Below, one piece after another: positions 37,124-46,283 of a DNA stretch of 64,000 nt (the stretch's first letter is position 1; every line of letters starts with the position of its first letter). The notes under the pieces were generated by a model. The model worked only from the letters and a program-made list of their open reading frames with translations, was not told the DNA's origin and made no database searches. Made by a program: the position numbers and the translations under genes. The DNA comes from Halobacteriovorax marinus. GTDB taxonomy: Bacteria; Bdellovibrionota; Bacteriovoracia; Bacteriovoracales; Bacteriovoracaceae. The DNA is taken from the NCBI GenBank assembly GCA_002163155.1, contig MAAO01000008.1, positions 186,001-250,000 of the forward strand, in the 5' to 3' direction.

Positions 37124-37345
37124 TTAGCGCATACATTTATTATTGATCGCCAATATCAATTTTATTTCATTTGCATCTTTTTCTAGATACCAACGATTAT
37201 TAACAGGTTTGTCGTTAATTTTAATTTGATAGATATCATCTTGGACATGTTTCTCAACTGTACACTTATCTTTGGTGCGAATGATCTTAGGTGCTCCACA
37301 ACTAGTGAATATAAATGTCAGAAGTATAATACCCATCATTTTCAT
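37124..37345 (-). CDS. Small lipoprotein
   Basis: A 73-residue lipoprotein: signal peptide with lipobox FTSC (lipid cysteine at 16), then a short basic mature part with two further cysteines. GAGG lies just upstream. It starts 12 bases after the FecR-domain gene stop and precedes the small cysteine-rich gene, forming a likely three-gene operon. The mature sequence matches no family I know; it probably sits in the inner or outer membrane leaflet. Confidence 0.6.
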   Translation of the reverse strand: MKMMGIILLTFIFTSCGAPKIIRTKDKCTVEKHVQDDIYQIKINDKPVNNRWYLEKDANEIKLILAINNKCMR

Positions 37346-37357
37346 TTTTATTTCCTC

Positions 37358-38533
37358 TTACTTAAGTTCAAAGTCGTCAAATTCAAATTCATCGCAGTCC
37401 TTCTCTTCTCTAAATCTCTCATGAGTTAACCCATCAGATGAAATATCAAAGTACCAATAGAAGCATTCATTCACTCTCTTGCGTTTCGTTCTATGCACTA
37501 AAGCATCTTTAATATCCCAAGCGGTAGCTGTTATATATTGAATAGATTTCTTTACCGCAGATTTAACAGCTGTAGCTTTTGATAACTCTGGAACAGACGG
37601 AACACTAAGACCTCCAGAGGCAGGCATAGGGGCAGAAGCAGCTCCTGTTCCACCAGTACCAGTGCTAGCACTTGAAATTAAAGAACCAGAACCTCCTCCT
37701 CCCGGAGCAGAAGGAGCCGCGAGAGCTTTTGTTGTTGCGGCCGAAGAAGCTGTCGTTGTTGCGGTAGTAGATGTAGAAGAAGTTGTGGCCGTTGTGGCGG
37801 TTGATTTTGGAGTGGCGGCTTTTTTAACAGTTTCTTTAACTGAAGTTTTAGTAGGGTCAGTTTTTATATTTTTGATCTCACTATCTAGATCAATGAAACT
37901 TCCGTTAGGAAGTTGAATATTAGGTAAGAAGGCCTCAGAATTTACAATCAATTTGCTCAAGCTTTCTTTTGAAATGAATCTTACTTTTCCACTCGCTATA
38001 TATTCAGTAGAATTTAAGGCCTGCCCAGGGGCCAGATCAACAGCTGTTGCTCCCAGAACTTCAGCATTTACCTTACCAGTTAAAAGCACTGTATCAGTAA
38101 CAGACTTTTCAGCGACAGCATAACTACTCACTAGAAATTCTGTACCCCTAACTCCAATTGAAGACATTTTAGTTTTTACGACGAACCCTTGCTCATTTTC
38201 GAAGTTCTGTATCTGTGCTCTAATTTTCCCTTTTATGAGATTTACCACCGAATCTCGTTTTCCATCTACAATCTGGTACTTCTCTAATTTCATAAGTGAA
38301 TTTCCAGGAAACATAAGAATAGAGCCATCCTTCATCTTGAGCTTTACAAAAGATTTATCAGAAACCGAAACAGTATCAAGGACAGAGACTGAATCTTCTT
38401 GTTTTAATTCACTAACCTGCTCTCCCTTATCATCAACTAGAAATGCACTTCCTCGCAACAGAGAAACCTCACCTATCACTTGTGCATAGAGTGAGAGTGA
38501 AAAGAGAAATAAGACAATGATTTTCCTAGACAT
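37358..38533 (-). CDS. FecR-domain secreted protein with low-complexity linker
   Basis: Exported protein of 391 residues. After a signal peptide (about 1-17, ending YAQV) comes a FecR domain (about 20-180) with the landmarks SFVKLKMKDGSILMFPGNS and SSIGVRGTEFLV. Residues about 235-310 are a Thr/Ala/Ser/Gly-rich linker of low complexity, and a short basic, then acidic C-terminal part follows. FecR domains bind or sense at the cell surface in envelope proteins of this type, not only in iron regulation. It leads a likely operon with a lipoprotein and a small secreted protein. Confidence 0.8.
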   Translation of the reverse strand: MSRKIIVLFLFSLSLYAQVIGEVSLLRGSAFLVDDKGEQVSELKQEDSVSVLDTVSVSDKSFVKLKMKDGSILMFPGNSLMKLEKYQIVDGKRDSVVNLIKGKIRAQIQNFENEQGFVVKTKMSSIGVRGTEFLVSSYAVAEKSVTDTVLLTGKVNAEVLGATAVDLAPGQALNSTEYIASGKVRFISKESLSKLIVNSEAFLPNIQLPNGSFIDLDSEIKNIKTDPTKTSVKETVKKAATPKSTATTATTSSTSTTATTTASSAATTKALAAPSAPGGGGSGSLISSASTGTGGTGAASAPMPASGGLSVPSVPELSKATAVKSAVKKSIQYITATAWDIKDALVHRTKRKRVNECFYWYFDISSDGLTHERFREEKDCDEFEFDDFELK

Positions 38534-38756
38534 AGGACTCCCTAATCGATTGGTACACTATTTAATTATAGAGAGTTTAAATGTGATTTTATAAATAACT
38601 ATGAATACATATTAACAATTCAAAACTTTGCGATAAAATCAAAGGCTTCTTAATATATCTTATTGTTATATTGAATTGTTCAAAGTGAGATTTACGAGAA
38701 AATAGACTCTATGAAAAAACTTTTTATTTTAAAAACTATTACTTCTACGGCAAAAA

Positions 38757-39518
38757 TTAAAAAGACTTATTAAGACATTGCAAGAAACCTTCTACAAACT
38801 GCTCTCTCTTATTCTCAACTTCTAAAGAAGAAGTATTCTTAGTCTTATCCTGAATTGAGTTGTAAGTAGTGGGACTAAGCCCACAGGGATGAACCTTCAT
38901 GATTTCTTGCCACATAGTGGGATCTTTCCAAAGATTAAGTGCCATTCCATGACAAGTGACAAATCTCTTCAAATGAAGTCCGATACTCGCCAATTTCTTT
39001 TCTCTTATCCACAATCCTAGCAGTGAATTATCAATATCAATATGTTCTAGATTCCAAAGGTTTTCTAAAGTAGTTTTGGTAGCTCTTAGAATCAATTCGA
39101 TAAAATCAAAGACCTTAAGCTTTTGATGATTCAAATGTATTATAGGATAGAAGACAACTTGCCCGGGTTGATGAAAAGTTATTCCACCGCCCCTTTTAAT
39201 TTTATGAATAGGTATGGAGATTTCATTTTTGTTAGATTCATCAAATTCAACGAGTCCCGCCTCTTCAACCATACTTCTTTGTAGGCCCTTTCCAACTGTG
39301 AAACAATTGGGATGAGAAGTGAAGATAAAGACTTTTATATAAGTAAATTTTTGAACGATTTCCACGCACTTCATTTGAAAGTCTAGAGCGACTAGGTAGT
39401 CCCAATTCGTCTTACTCACAATAAAGAGGTTCTCTTTGGGCATAGAAATATGTGTACTATCGATTTGAAATAATTCAAGATCACCCAATTCTAAAATGAA
39501 GTCTTCATAAGAATGCAT
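38757..39518 (-). CDS. lipB: Octanoyl-[acyl carrier protein]:protein transferase
   Basis: LipB, which transfers octanoyl groups from acyl carrier protein to lipoyl domains. Its signature RGGGITFHQPGQVVFYPI is present, as is the conserved lysine in EKKLASIG and the catalytic cysteine in HPCGL. At 253 residues it is longer than the usual 210-220, with about 40 extra residues at the N-terminus; AAGG upstream supports the first ATG. It follows lipA by 8 bases, so both lipoate steps are in one operon. Confidence 0.95.
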   Translation of the reverse strand: MHSYEDFILELGDLELFQIDSTHISMPKENLFIVSKTNWDYLVALDFQMKCVEIVQKFTYIKVFIFTSHPNCFTVGKGLQRSMVEEAGLVEFDESNKNEISIPIHKIKRGGGITFHQPGQVVFYPIIHLNHQKLKVFDFIELILRATKTTLENLWNLEHIDIDNSLLGLWIREKKLASIGLHLKRFVTCHGMALNLWKDPTMWQEIMKVHPCGLSPTTYNSIQDKTKNTSSLEVENKREQFVEGFLQCLNKSF

Positions 39519-39526
39519 AGAACCTT

Positions 39527-40498
39527 CTAGATATCATGACCTTTAGCTTTTAAGTGATCCAAGTAATCTGCGGCCTTATAACTACTTCTTACAAGGGGAC
39601 CACTGGCCACAAAATCAAAACCAACTTCGTAGGCAATTTCTTTAAATTTAGCAAACTCATCTGGGTGATAGTATTTTTCTACTTTTAAATGTCTGGGTGT
39701 CGGTCTTAAGTACTGACCGAGAGTCACAATATTAGTTCCCACACTTCTTAGGTCTTTTAAACATTGAATAATCTCATTATCCGTCTCCCCTAGCCCCAAC
39801 ATAATGGAAGACTTGGTCGCAATTTCAGAGAACTCTTCATTATAATACTTTAAACAACCTAGTGTTTTCTCATATCCAGCTCTTCTATCGCGCACAGGAT
39901 GAGTGAGTCTTTTAACTGTTTCAATATTTTGAGCGATAACAAAGGGACGACTAGAACCAAGCGTATGCATGTGTTCTTCATTTCCATCAAAATCTGGAAT
40001 GAGAACTTCTACTAAAGTATCGGGATGATCTTTTCTGATACGTTTTACAATATTTCCAAAGTGAGCAGCACCAAAGTCAGCCAGATCATCTCTATCAACA
40101 CTTGTGACCACGAGATATCTAAGCCCCATAGTCTCCACCATATCAGATGCATTTTGAATTTCCTGGAAATCAATAACGCCACCAGGATTCCCTGTATCCA
40201 CGGCGCAAAACTTACAAGCGCGAGTACACGTCCCACCAAGAATCATCATGGTCGCAGTCTTGGCACTCCAACACTCTCCTTGATTGGGGCAAGAAGCCTC
40301 TTCACAAACTGTCCAAAGATTCTTTTCTCTAAGCTTCTTTCTCACCTGTTCGTATTCTTTACCGGAAGGCAATTTGACTTTAAACCAATCGGGCTTCTTT
40401 TCACGAAGGTTTGTCTTACTCTTCGCCTGCTCGAAAGCTCGTTTCTTCTTCTCGAGAGTTTTATCGCGCGCGGCTTGGTAATCATAAGTCTTAGTCAT
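39527..40498 (-). CDS. lipA: Lipoyl synthase
   Basis: Radical SAM enzyme that inserts two sulphur atoms into protein-bound octanoyl chains. Both iron-sulphur cluster motifs are visible: the auxiliary CEEASCPNQGEC (Cx4Cx5C) and the radical SAM CTRACKFC (Cx3Cx2C), plus the C-terminal RSSY with the serine ligand of the auxiliary cluster. I place the start at 40498 where GGAAAGAG precedes the ATG, giving 323 residues, the normal length; the longer frame to 40573 is unsupported. It is the upstream gene of the lipA-lipB pair. Confidence 0.96.
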   Translation of the reverse strand: MTKTYDYQAARDKTLEKKKRAFEQAKSKTNLREKKPDWFKVKLPSGKEYEQVRKKLREKNLWTVCEEASCPNQGECWSAKTATMMILGGTCTRACKFCAVDTGNPGGVIDFQEIQNASDMVETMGLRYLVVTSVDRDDLADFGAAHFGNIVKRIRKDHPDTLVEVLIPDFDGNEEHMHTLGSSRPFVIAQNIETVKRLTHPVRDRRAGYEKTLGCLKYYNEEFSEIATKSSIMLGLGETDNEIIQCLKDLRSVGTNIVTLGQYLRPTPRHLKVEKYYHPDEFAKFKEIAYEVGFDFVASGPLVRSSYKAADYLDHLKAKGHDI

Positions 40499-40694
40499 GC
40501 TCTTTCCAGGAAATGGACTACTTTTAAATAATGTAGTTAAAACTATAACTACCTGAAAGTATTCTCGTTGCAAAATATTTCTCTTAGATATTTTAGATAT
40601 TCGTTTGATATTCTACTAAGCCTTAAGATATCAATTATTTAAAGGGCGATAAACCCAAGTTTCCCTGAAAAAAGTCTTACATCTCTCCATTTCT

Positions 40695-40724
40695 TTGCCA
40701 AAGCCTCCCTCTTTTTGATGTAAT
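40695..40724 (+). promoter_or_regulatory. Candidate promoter of the dihaem cytochrome gene
   Basis: TTGCCA (40695-40700) and TGTAAT (40719-40724) are separated by 18 bases and lie 20 bases before the ATG. Consensus prediction only. Confidence 0.4.
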
Positions 40725-40743
40725 AGAGTCTAAGGAGAGAGAT

Positions 40744-42438
40744 ATGCATAAGGTCCTGTTTTCATTAGTTTTAATGATATCCACTACTGTATTTGCCAAC
40801 ACTAGTTCTTGGGATAAGGCCGATTGGTCACGAAATGCCACACTAGCTACTGGTGAGCATCGAGAGAATATCTACAAACTTGGAAGTGAAGAATTTAAGA
40901 AGAAGCAGCGAAATGGCTTTATTCACGCTCTTCAATATCCAGTTACAGTAACTGGTCTCCTAGTTCCTTTTGAGCCTTTAAAGAACTTCCTAGAGGCCTC
41001 TGAAACGAATCCCCTAAGAAGACTCATCCAAAGAGTTGCTAAAAAGAAAATTGGCTTTAATGACATCCAAGGCATGTATGACTGGGTGGGATTAAATCCT
41101 TACAATGACGAAAATGCTGTGGGAATTTATAAAATCCCATATCCAAATGGAGTGAAGCCGGAAGTTCCCATGGGAGCGACCATTATGAATACGGCGAAAG
41201 GAAAGGGGCTGACTTTTAGTTGTGCCACTTGCCACACAGGAAGACTCTTTGGAAAAAGTATCATGGGTCTTACCAATAAGAGAGTTCGTGCCAATAGATT
41301 CTTTCACATGGCGAAGAAAACGATCCCCTTTGTTCCTAGTAAACTTTTTAAAGCTTCAACTAGGGCCACAGAAGATGAGCGCTTACAGTTTAGAAGAACT
41401 AAGTATAATTTAAATTCGGTAGGAGTGACAGATCCACAAGTGCTAGGACTCGATACTTCCCTACCACAAGTGGCGCTTAGTCTTTCTAGAAGAAATCTAG
41501 ACGAGTACGCCACTAAGAATAAATTCCTAGAAAAATTTCCCAGAAGAAACCCACTCCATAAATTTGTTGCCGATTCAAAACCAGCGGTATGGTGGAATTT
41601 AAAATATAAAACGAGATGGCTCTCTGATGGATCAATCGTAGAAGGAAATCCTATTTTAACAAATTTCCTCTGGAATGAACTGGGTCGTGGGACAGATCTA
41701 AAAGAGCTAGAAAAGTGGATGGCAGATAATACGGAAACCATAAAAGAGTTAACGGTAGCGGCTTTCTCTACTAAGGCCCCAAGGTGGACTGATTTCTTTG
41801 CCGCATCTACTATTGATCTTCCGGCTGCAAAACGCGGTGAAGATGTCTTTAAGAATAGATGTTCTAAGTGTCACGGGGATTATGAGAAGGCGTGGAACTT
41901 ACCAAACGCCTCAGAATTATCTGACATTAAAATATTAGAAACAACAATAGTTAAGTACCATAAGAAAACTCCTGTAAAAGATGTGGGGACAGATCCTAAC
42001 AGATATCAAGGGATGAAGTATTTCGCTAAGAGATTAAATGATTTAAAAATTTCTAAGTGGATGAACACAGTTGTTGTTCCGCAAAAGGGTTATGTACCAC
42101 CACCACTTGTTGGAATTTGGGCAAGATATCCTTACCTTCATAATAACTCTATCCCCAATTTGTGTGCTCTATTAAGTAAAGTGAGTGAGAGGCCAAAGAC
42201 ATTTTTTCAAGGTCCCGCTAATGATATTGAAAGAGATTTCTCTAGTGAATGTGTGGGATATCCAGTGGGTGATGATATTCCAAAAGAATGGTTAGCGGAT
42301 ACTGATGCCTTCTTTGATACTCGTAAACCAGGACTTAGAAATATTGGTCACACTAAAGCATTCATTGACTCTAATGGAAATGAATTGTTAACTCCTGCAC
42401 AGAAAAGGGACCTCATAGTCTTTTTAAAGACTCTATAA
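40744..42438 (+). CDS. Exported dihaem c-type cytochrome (RoxA/dihaem peroxidase-like)
   Basis: Periplasmic protein of 564 residues with a signal peptide (about 1-18, ending VFAN). Two haem attachment motifs are visible, CATCH (160-164) and CSKCH (373-377). Their wide spacing and the closing region VPPPLVGIWARYPYLHNNSIPNL resemble the large dihaem group that includes cytochrome c peroxidases and RoxA-type oxygenases, but no catalytic assignment is safe. GGAGAGAG precedes the ATG. It is monocistronic with a strong hairpin 13 bases after the stop. A role in peroxide reduction or electron transfer is likely. Confidence 0.85.
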   Translation: MHKVLFSLVLMISTTVFANTSSWDKADWSRNATLATGEHRENIYKLGSEEFKKKQRNGFIHALQYPVTVTGLLVPFEPLKNFLEASETNPLRRLIQRVAKKKIGFNDIQGMYDWVGLNPYNDENAVGIYKIPYPNGVKPEVPMGATIMNTAKGKGLTFSCATCHTGRLFGKSIMGLTNKRVRANRFFHMAKKTIPFVPSKLFKASTRATEDERLQFRRTKYNLNSVGVTDPQVLGLDTSLPQVALSLSRRNLDEYATKNKFLEKFPRRNPLHKFVADSKPAVWWNLKYKTRWLSDGSIVEGNPILTNFLWNELGRGTDLKELEKWMADNTETIKELTVAAFSTKAPRWTDFFAASTIDLPAAKRGEDVFKNRCSKCHGDYEKAWNLPNASELSDIKILETTIVKYHKKTPVKDVGTDPNRYQGMKYFAKRLNDLKISKWMNTVVVPQKGYVPPPLVGIWARYPYLHNNSIPNLCALLSKVSERPKTFFQGPANDIERDFSSECVGYPVGDDIPKEWLADTDAFFDTRKPGLRNIGHTKAFIDSNGNELLTPAQKRDLIVFLKTL

Positions 42439-42451
42439 GTTTCAAACGAGA

Positions 42452-42488
42452 AGATACCTTTGTAACTTTAAACTATGCAAAGGTATCT
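42452..42488 (+). terminator. Hairpin terminator of the dihaem cytochrome gene
   Basis: An 11-base perfect stem, AGATACCTTTG (42452-42462) with CAAAGGTATCT (42478-42488), encloses a 15-base loop 13 bases after the stop codon. An AT-rich tail follows, but no long T-run. Confidence 0.6.
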
Positions 42489-42617
42489 AAATAGAATTTT
42501 AATCCATAGGAACAATATAAAGTTTTTCTGCATAAGCAAAAGTATGATTCTCTTCTAGTCATGTTTAAATAATCATCACAGATTGCGCATAATACAAAAG
42601 AACAAAATTCATTTTCA

Positions 42618-42646
42618 ACGTTGCCTGGAAAGTTTCAGACGTTGCC
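42618..42646 (+). repeat. Two direct repeats of ACGTTGCC, 21 bases apart
   Basis: ACGTTGCC occurs at 42618-42625 and 42639-42646, each preceded by TTTCA. The repeat period of 21 bases is two helical turns, so a protein could bind both on the same face. The site lies 114-142 bases upstream of the response-regulator gene. Confidence 0.55.
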
Positions 42647-42657
42647 AATACAAATGG

Positions 42658-42673
42658 GTAAGAATTTTCTTAC
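42658..42673. promoter_or_regulatory. Short palindrome upstream of the response-regulator gene
   Basis: GTAAGAA (42658-42664) and TTCTTAC (42667-42673) are perfect reverse complements with a 2-base centre. Its position just after the direct repeats suggests part of a control region, though this is only inferred. Confidence 0.35.
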
Positions 42674-42759
42674 AAACAACAAAAAGTAACGACTTTCATT
42701 ATGTAAGCTCATAGAAATATGTATAATAGAACCTTAAGAAACTAACCGACAGGAATCAA

Positions 42760-43419
42760 ATGGGTTTAGAAAATACCGTCAGCGACAATAAATTATCCAT
42801 TGGAATTATTGATGATCATCAGATCTTCAGAGAGGGAATTTGTTCGCTACTGACAAAGAATCCTCTCTTTGATGTGCAACTTTCTGCAAATGGTTACGAA
42901 GAAGTTATATCGATGGACTTAACTCACTTAGATATATTAATTGTGGATATATCTCTTGGGGCCGTAAATGGAATATCTATTGTCAAAATGCTTAAACCAA
43001 AATTTTCTCATTTAAAAATAATTGTTCTCAGCATGATGAATAGAGATGTTTACGAAAAAAAGGCAATCGCAGCTGGAGCGGATCTATTTATTGATAAGAA
43101 CGAAGCTTTTAACTCTCTAGAGAAAGGAATACTAGCGACATCAGGAGAGAAAGAGATTAAGCAGAGAAGAATTTCCAAAGATCTCTTATTTAAAGACAGA
43201 GGCCAATGGGAAATTTTGATTGAGGATCTCTCTGAAAGAGAAAGAGATGTTCTAGAATATACTTTAAGAGGAGTTCCACAAAAAGAAATCTCTTTTGACT
43301 TAGGAATAAATGTTAAAACAATTAGTACCTACAAACGAAGACTCTTAAGTAAATTAAACCTATCAGGTGATATCGAACTTATAAACTTATATAACACTCT
43401 GAAAAATAGAGATACCTAA
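42760..43419 (+). CDS. NarL/FixJ family response regulator
   Basis: Two-domain response regulator of 219 residues. The receiver domain (about 12-130) has the DDH acidic cluster, a phosphoacceptor aspartate in DILIVDISLG and a conserved lysine near 110. The C-terminal LuxR-type helix-turn-helix (about 155-215) shows LSERERDVLEYTLRG and NVKTISTYKRRLLSKL. The partner is probably the histidine kinase encoded convergently next door, with which it shares four bases at the stop codons. Targets unknown. Confidence 0.92.
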   Translation: MGLENTVSDNKLSIGIIDDHQIFREGICSLLTKNPLFDVQLSANGYEEVISMDLTHLDILIVDISLGAVNGISIVKMLKPKFSHLKIIVLSMMNRDVYEKKAIAAGADLFIDKNEAFNSLEKGILATSGEKEIKQRRISKDLLFKDRGQWEILIEDLSERERDVLEYTLRGVPQKEISFDLGINVKTISTYKRRLLSKLNLSGDIELINLYNTLKNRDT

Positions 43420-44717
43420 ATAAAAGTATCTTTGAAGTGAATCTCCAACTTGTAAGAGCTATCACCCACCTTATTAGATATTATCTTTCCATTAATATAC
43501 TTAACTCTTTCCTCAATTGTCACATTTCCCAAACTATTAGAATTCTCACTCTTCCTAAACTCTGTCTCAGGACCCTTAGAATGATAGAGAAAAGCAAAAG
43601 TATCACCAGATGATTTAATATACATTTCAAGAGATTGCATTTTGGAATACTTCATTGAGTTTTGCAGGAGTTCTTGGATTATCCGGTATAAATTAATTTG
43701 AGAATTTAAAGGAAGACTTTCGCAGTCATCAGAGACTTCTACTTTTAGTTCTTTTAAATTTGTCGATTTATTTAGAAGCCAATCTACACTTTCTTTAAAT
43801 GTAGCATTAACCACTGGCGCCGGAAGAATGTCATAGGATAATTCCTTGACTTCAGAAATAATCATCTCAATATTATCAACAAACTCACTGTCCATCCCTT
43901 TTACCTGAGAACTTAACTTTAAAGAAGCTAGATTTTGTCCAATACTATCATGTAGAAAGAAAGAAATTTGTTTCCGCACCTTTTCTTGCTCATCTTGTAG
44001 GATTTTATTATATTCGCTTACTTCCTGTTGAGCCTGATTGGCTTCTTTAATATACAATTCATTCTTAGTTTTTAATTCATTTAAAGAATCTATGAGAAAG
44101 TTTACTTCTCTAGATTTATCTTTTTCCTCAATGTAAACTGGATCCTTATTTTCATAAGTTAGTTGAGAGACAATTCTCAGTAGGGGTTTCACAACAAGCC
44201 TGGTTATTAAGAAATAGACAAAAACAGCTAAGAAAAAGCTTTTAAATAATCTCGATAAAAAGAGACCCAGTATTTCATGCCTTAGTTTTTCATAGAATTT
44301 TTTATTAGAGAGATAAACTCTAATCATACCAATTTTCACTCTATTTGAAGAACTAGGCGGCGAGAGGAGTTCAATGTCATGAACCATTAATTCTTTATCC
44401 AAACTCTCCCCTGAGCTAGAAAAAACAGTTTCAAACTGATCTAAAACTTCGACCTTTTCAATATGTTCAAATTGACTTATCGCCGTTGTTAAGGCGGAGG
44501 TTACTTCTCGATCGTAAGTCCAAACAGATATAGAGATAGAAGGTGCATAATTATTTTTTAAGTATTCAATAGTGTCATTTCGATTTTTTTCATTTTCTTG
44601 AAACTCAAGGTAGATATCTACACAAAAAATCATAAAGGAAATAAAGAAAGTGAAAAAAGTCACATTCTTTATGACTTTAAACTGCAATGAATCTTTATAT
44701 TTTAAGTCATTTAACAT
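43416..44717 (-). CDS. Sensor histidine kinase (NarL-partner type)
   Basis: Membrane histidine kinase of 433 residues. Two membrane spans (about 18-39 and 150-172) flank an extracytoplasmic domain with ISVWTYDREVTSAL, a pattern seen in CHASE8-like sensors. A HAMP-like segment and a coiled coil lead to the HisKA_3 motif FLHDSIGQNLASLKLSSQ with the phosphoacceptor histidine; the ATPase domain shows ELLQNSMKYSK. HisKA_3 kinases pair with NarL-type regulators, matching the convergent neighbour. Ligand unknown; the sensor family is a tentative match. Confidence 0.9.
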   Translation of the reverse strand: MLNDLKYKDSLQFKVIKNVTFFTFFISFMIFCVDIYLEFQENEKNRNDTIEYLKNNYAPSISISVWTYDREVTSALTTAISQFEHIEKVEVLDQFETVFSSSGESLDKELMVHDIELLSPPSSSNRVKIGMIRVYLSNKKFYEKLRHEILGLFLSRLFKSFFLAVFVYFLITRLVVKPLLRIVSQLTYENKDPVYIEEKDKSREVNFLIDSLNELKTKNELYIKEANQAQQEVSEYNKILQDEQEKVRKQISFFLHDSIGQNLASLKLSSQVKGMDSEFVDNIEMIISEVKELSYDILPAPVVNATFKESVDWLLNKSTNLKELKVEVSDDCESLPLNSQINLYRIIQELLQNSMKYSKMQSLEMYIKSSGDTFAFLYHSKGPETEFRKSENSNSLGNVTIEERVKYINGKIISNKVGDSSYKLEIHFKDTFI

Positions 44718-44876
44718 GCTTTAGTCTCTTCTCTGTCAATTATCACTAGACCATTAGTGTATATTAGATACAATAATACTTATGAATACAATCATTTTAC
44801 AGTTCTTTTCTGTCTCCACAAATTAATATTTTAAAGAAGATTTGAGAGGAATGTCTCTCCAAGGGTAAAGAATAAT

Positions 44877-45764
44877 ATGGAATTTGGAATAATCATAAAA
44901 GTCATCCTACCCATCTCGCTCATTATCATCATGATGGGAATGGGAATGTCTCTAACCATTGGTGACTTTAAAAGAGTCACTCAATATCCTAAGGCCGTAA
45001 TCACTGGAATGATCGCGCAGATGATCCTCTTACCTATAATGGCATTCATTGTGATTACCCTCTTCGATTTAGATCCTCTCATGTCCACAGGTTTAATGAT
45101 CTTGGCCTTCTGTCCAGGAGGAGCCTCATCAAATATGATTTCCTTTCTAGCAAGAGCTGATCTGGCCTTATCAATTACCTTAACTGCCATAGTAAGCTTA
45201 ATCGTACCCTTTATTATTCCATTGCAAGTAGCAACGACTCTTACTTACTTTATGGGAGACAGTAGCTCCTTCAACTTTCCAGTTTTAGAAACTATTATAA
45301 AACTCTTAGTCGTCACAATCATTCCCATAGTAATCGGTTTACAAATCAATAGATCTTTTCCAAAGTTTTCCAAGAAAGTAGAAAGTCCTGTAAAGATCTT
45401 CTCCTTTCTTTTCTTATTTCTCATTATTGCAGTTGTGCTTAATAAGAATTGGCACAATATTGATGTCGTTTTCAAAAGTGTTGCACCCATAGCAATTATA
45501 CTAAGCACGTGTAACTTTATTCTTGGTTACTTTGTGTCTAAGTTGATGGGACTTAAACATAAGCAATCGACAACCATAGGAATTGAGGTGGGAATTCAAA
45601 ATGGAACCATCGCTCTTATCATAACAGGAACAATTCTTGGTAATCCAGAAATGTCCCTGGCTCCAGCAACTTATGGACTCTTCATGTACTTCACGGGGTT
45701 AGTCTTTGTATGGATTACAAAGTTCTTTGAGAAGGGCACCCCGGAAATTGAAGTTATGAATTAG
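44877..45764 (+). CDS. BASS (bile acid:sodium symporter) family transporter
   Basis: Integral membrane protein of 295 residues with about ten hydrophobic helices, typical for the BASS superfamily. Two signatures are present: FCPGGASSNMISFLARADLALS (near 78-99) and EVGIQNGTIALII near 232-244, both implicated in sodium binding and the crossover helices. Bacterial members often move organic anions such as pantoate or pyruvate, so the substrate is unknown. Its stop overlaps the stop of the convergent flavodoxin gene. Confidence 0.9.
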   Translation: MEFGIIIKVILPISLIIIMMGMGMSLTIGDFKRVTQYPKAVITGMIAQMILLPIMAFIVITLFDLDPLMSTGLMILAFCPGGASSNMISFLARADLALSITLTAIVSLIVPFIIPLQVATTLTYFMGDSSSFNFPVLETIIKLLVVTIIPIVIGLQINRSFPKFSKKVESPVKIFSFLFLFLIIAVVLNKNWHNIDVVFKSVAPIAIILSTCNFILGYFVSKLMGLKHKQSTTIGIEVGIQNGTIALIITGTILGNPEMSLAPATYGLFMYFTGLVFVWITKFFEKGTPEIEVMN

Positions 45765-46264
45765 TGACTTTTTAATTCATCTCTTACCTGTAAGACCCAC
45801 TTATTTATTCTTTCATCAGTTAACTCATCTTGGTTATCTTCATCAATGACCAAGCCTAGGAATTTTCCATCAAGAATCGACTCACTCTCTTCATGGTCAT
45901 AACCTTCTGTGGGCCACTGTCCAATCAGTTTAATTCCTTTATCCTTGATGCGATTATAAATAATACTAAGAGCATCACAGAAAGTGTCACCGTAAGAGTA
46001 TTGATCTCCCAGACCTATAAAACCCACGTATTTATGATTTAGGTCTAATTCATCGAGTTTTTGTAGGTGCTCCTCCCAATCATCGCTCAGCTCTCCCGTG
46101 CCCCAAGTTGAAGAAGCGAAGATAAGAAAATCATAGTTGCTCATTTGTTCTTTTTTAACATCTGATATATTAAAAATTTCTGCTTTTAAAACATTTTTAA
46201 CTTTAGTGGCCACATCCTCAGTATTTCCGATATTACTTCCATAGAATATTCCTATACTTTCCAT
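45761..46264 (-). CDS. Flavodoxin, long-chain type
   Basis: FMN-binding electron carrier of 167 residues, the long-chain length. The phosphate-binding loop GSNIGNTE is at 9-16 and the FMN-stacking regions STWGTGELSDDW and GLGDQYSYGDTFCDA are at their normal positions. Flavodoxins replace ferredoxin under iron limitation or oxidative stress. It lies 19 bases after the unknown 144-residue gene and probably in the same operon. No Fur-like site was identified by eye. Confidence 0.94.
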   Translation of the reverse strand: MESIGIFYGSNIGNTEDVATKVKNVLKAEIFNISDVKKEQMSNYDFLIFASSTWGTGELSDDWEEHLQKLDELDLNHKYVGFIGLGDQYSYGDTFCDALSIIYNRIKDKGIKLIGQWPTEGYDHEESESILDGKFLGLVIDEDNQDELTDERINKWVLQVRDELKSH

Positions 46265-46283
46265 AGTATTTCTCCGAATAAGG

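Larger units (their letters stand above)
42439..42759. other. Noncoding region between cytochrome and response-regulator genes
   Basis: A 321-base stretch with no credible gene. It holds a strong hairpin right after the cytochrome gene, two direct copies of ACGTTGCC 21 bases apart, and a short palindrome. The response-regulator start lies at 42760. No promoter match was convincing. Confidence 0.6.

Noticed and set aside
37662-37916. Plus-strand 84-residue reading frame rich in Ala and Val
   Set aside because: It is the complement of the Thr/Ala-rich linker of the FecR-domain gene, whose frame is supported by a signal peptide and domain.
39527-40573. Longer lipA with 25 extra residues at the N-terminus
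   Set aside because: The extension has no ribosome site and no homology; the ATG at 40498 has GGAAAGAG before it and gives the normal length.
40744-42438. Calling the dihaem cytochrome a cytochrome c peroxidase or a RoxA oxygenase outright
   Set aside because: Haem sites are clear, but the residues that would separate these activities cannot be confirmed by reading alone.
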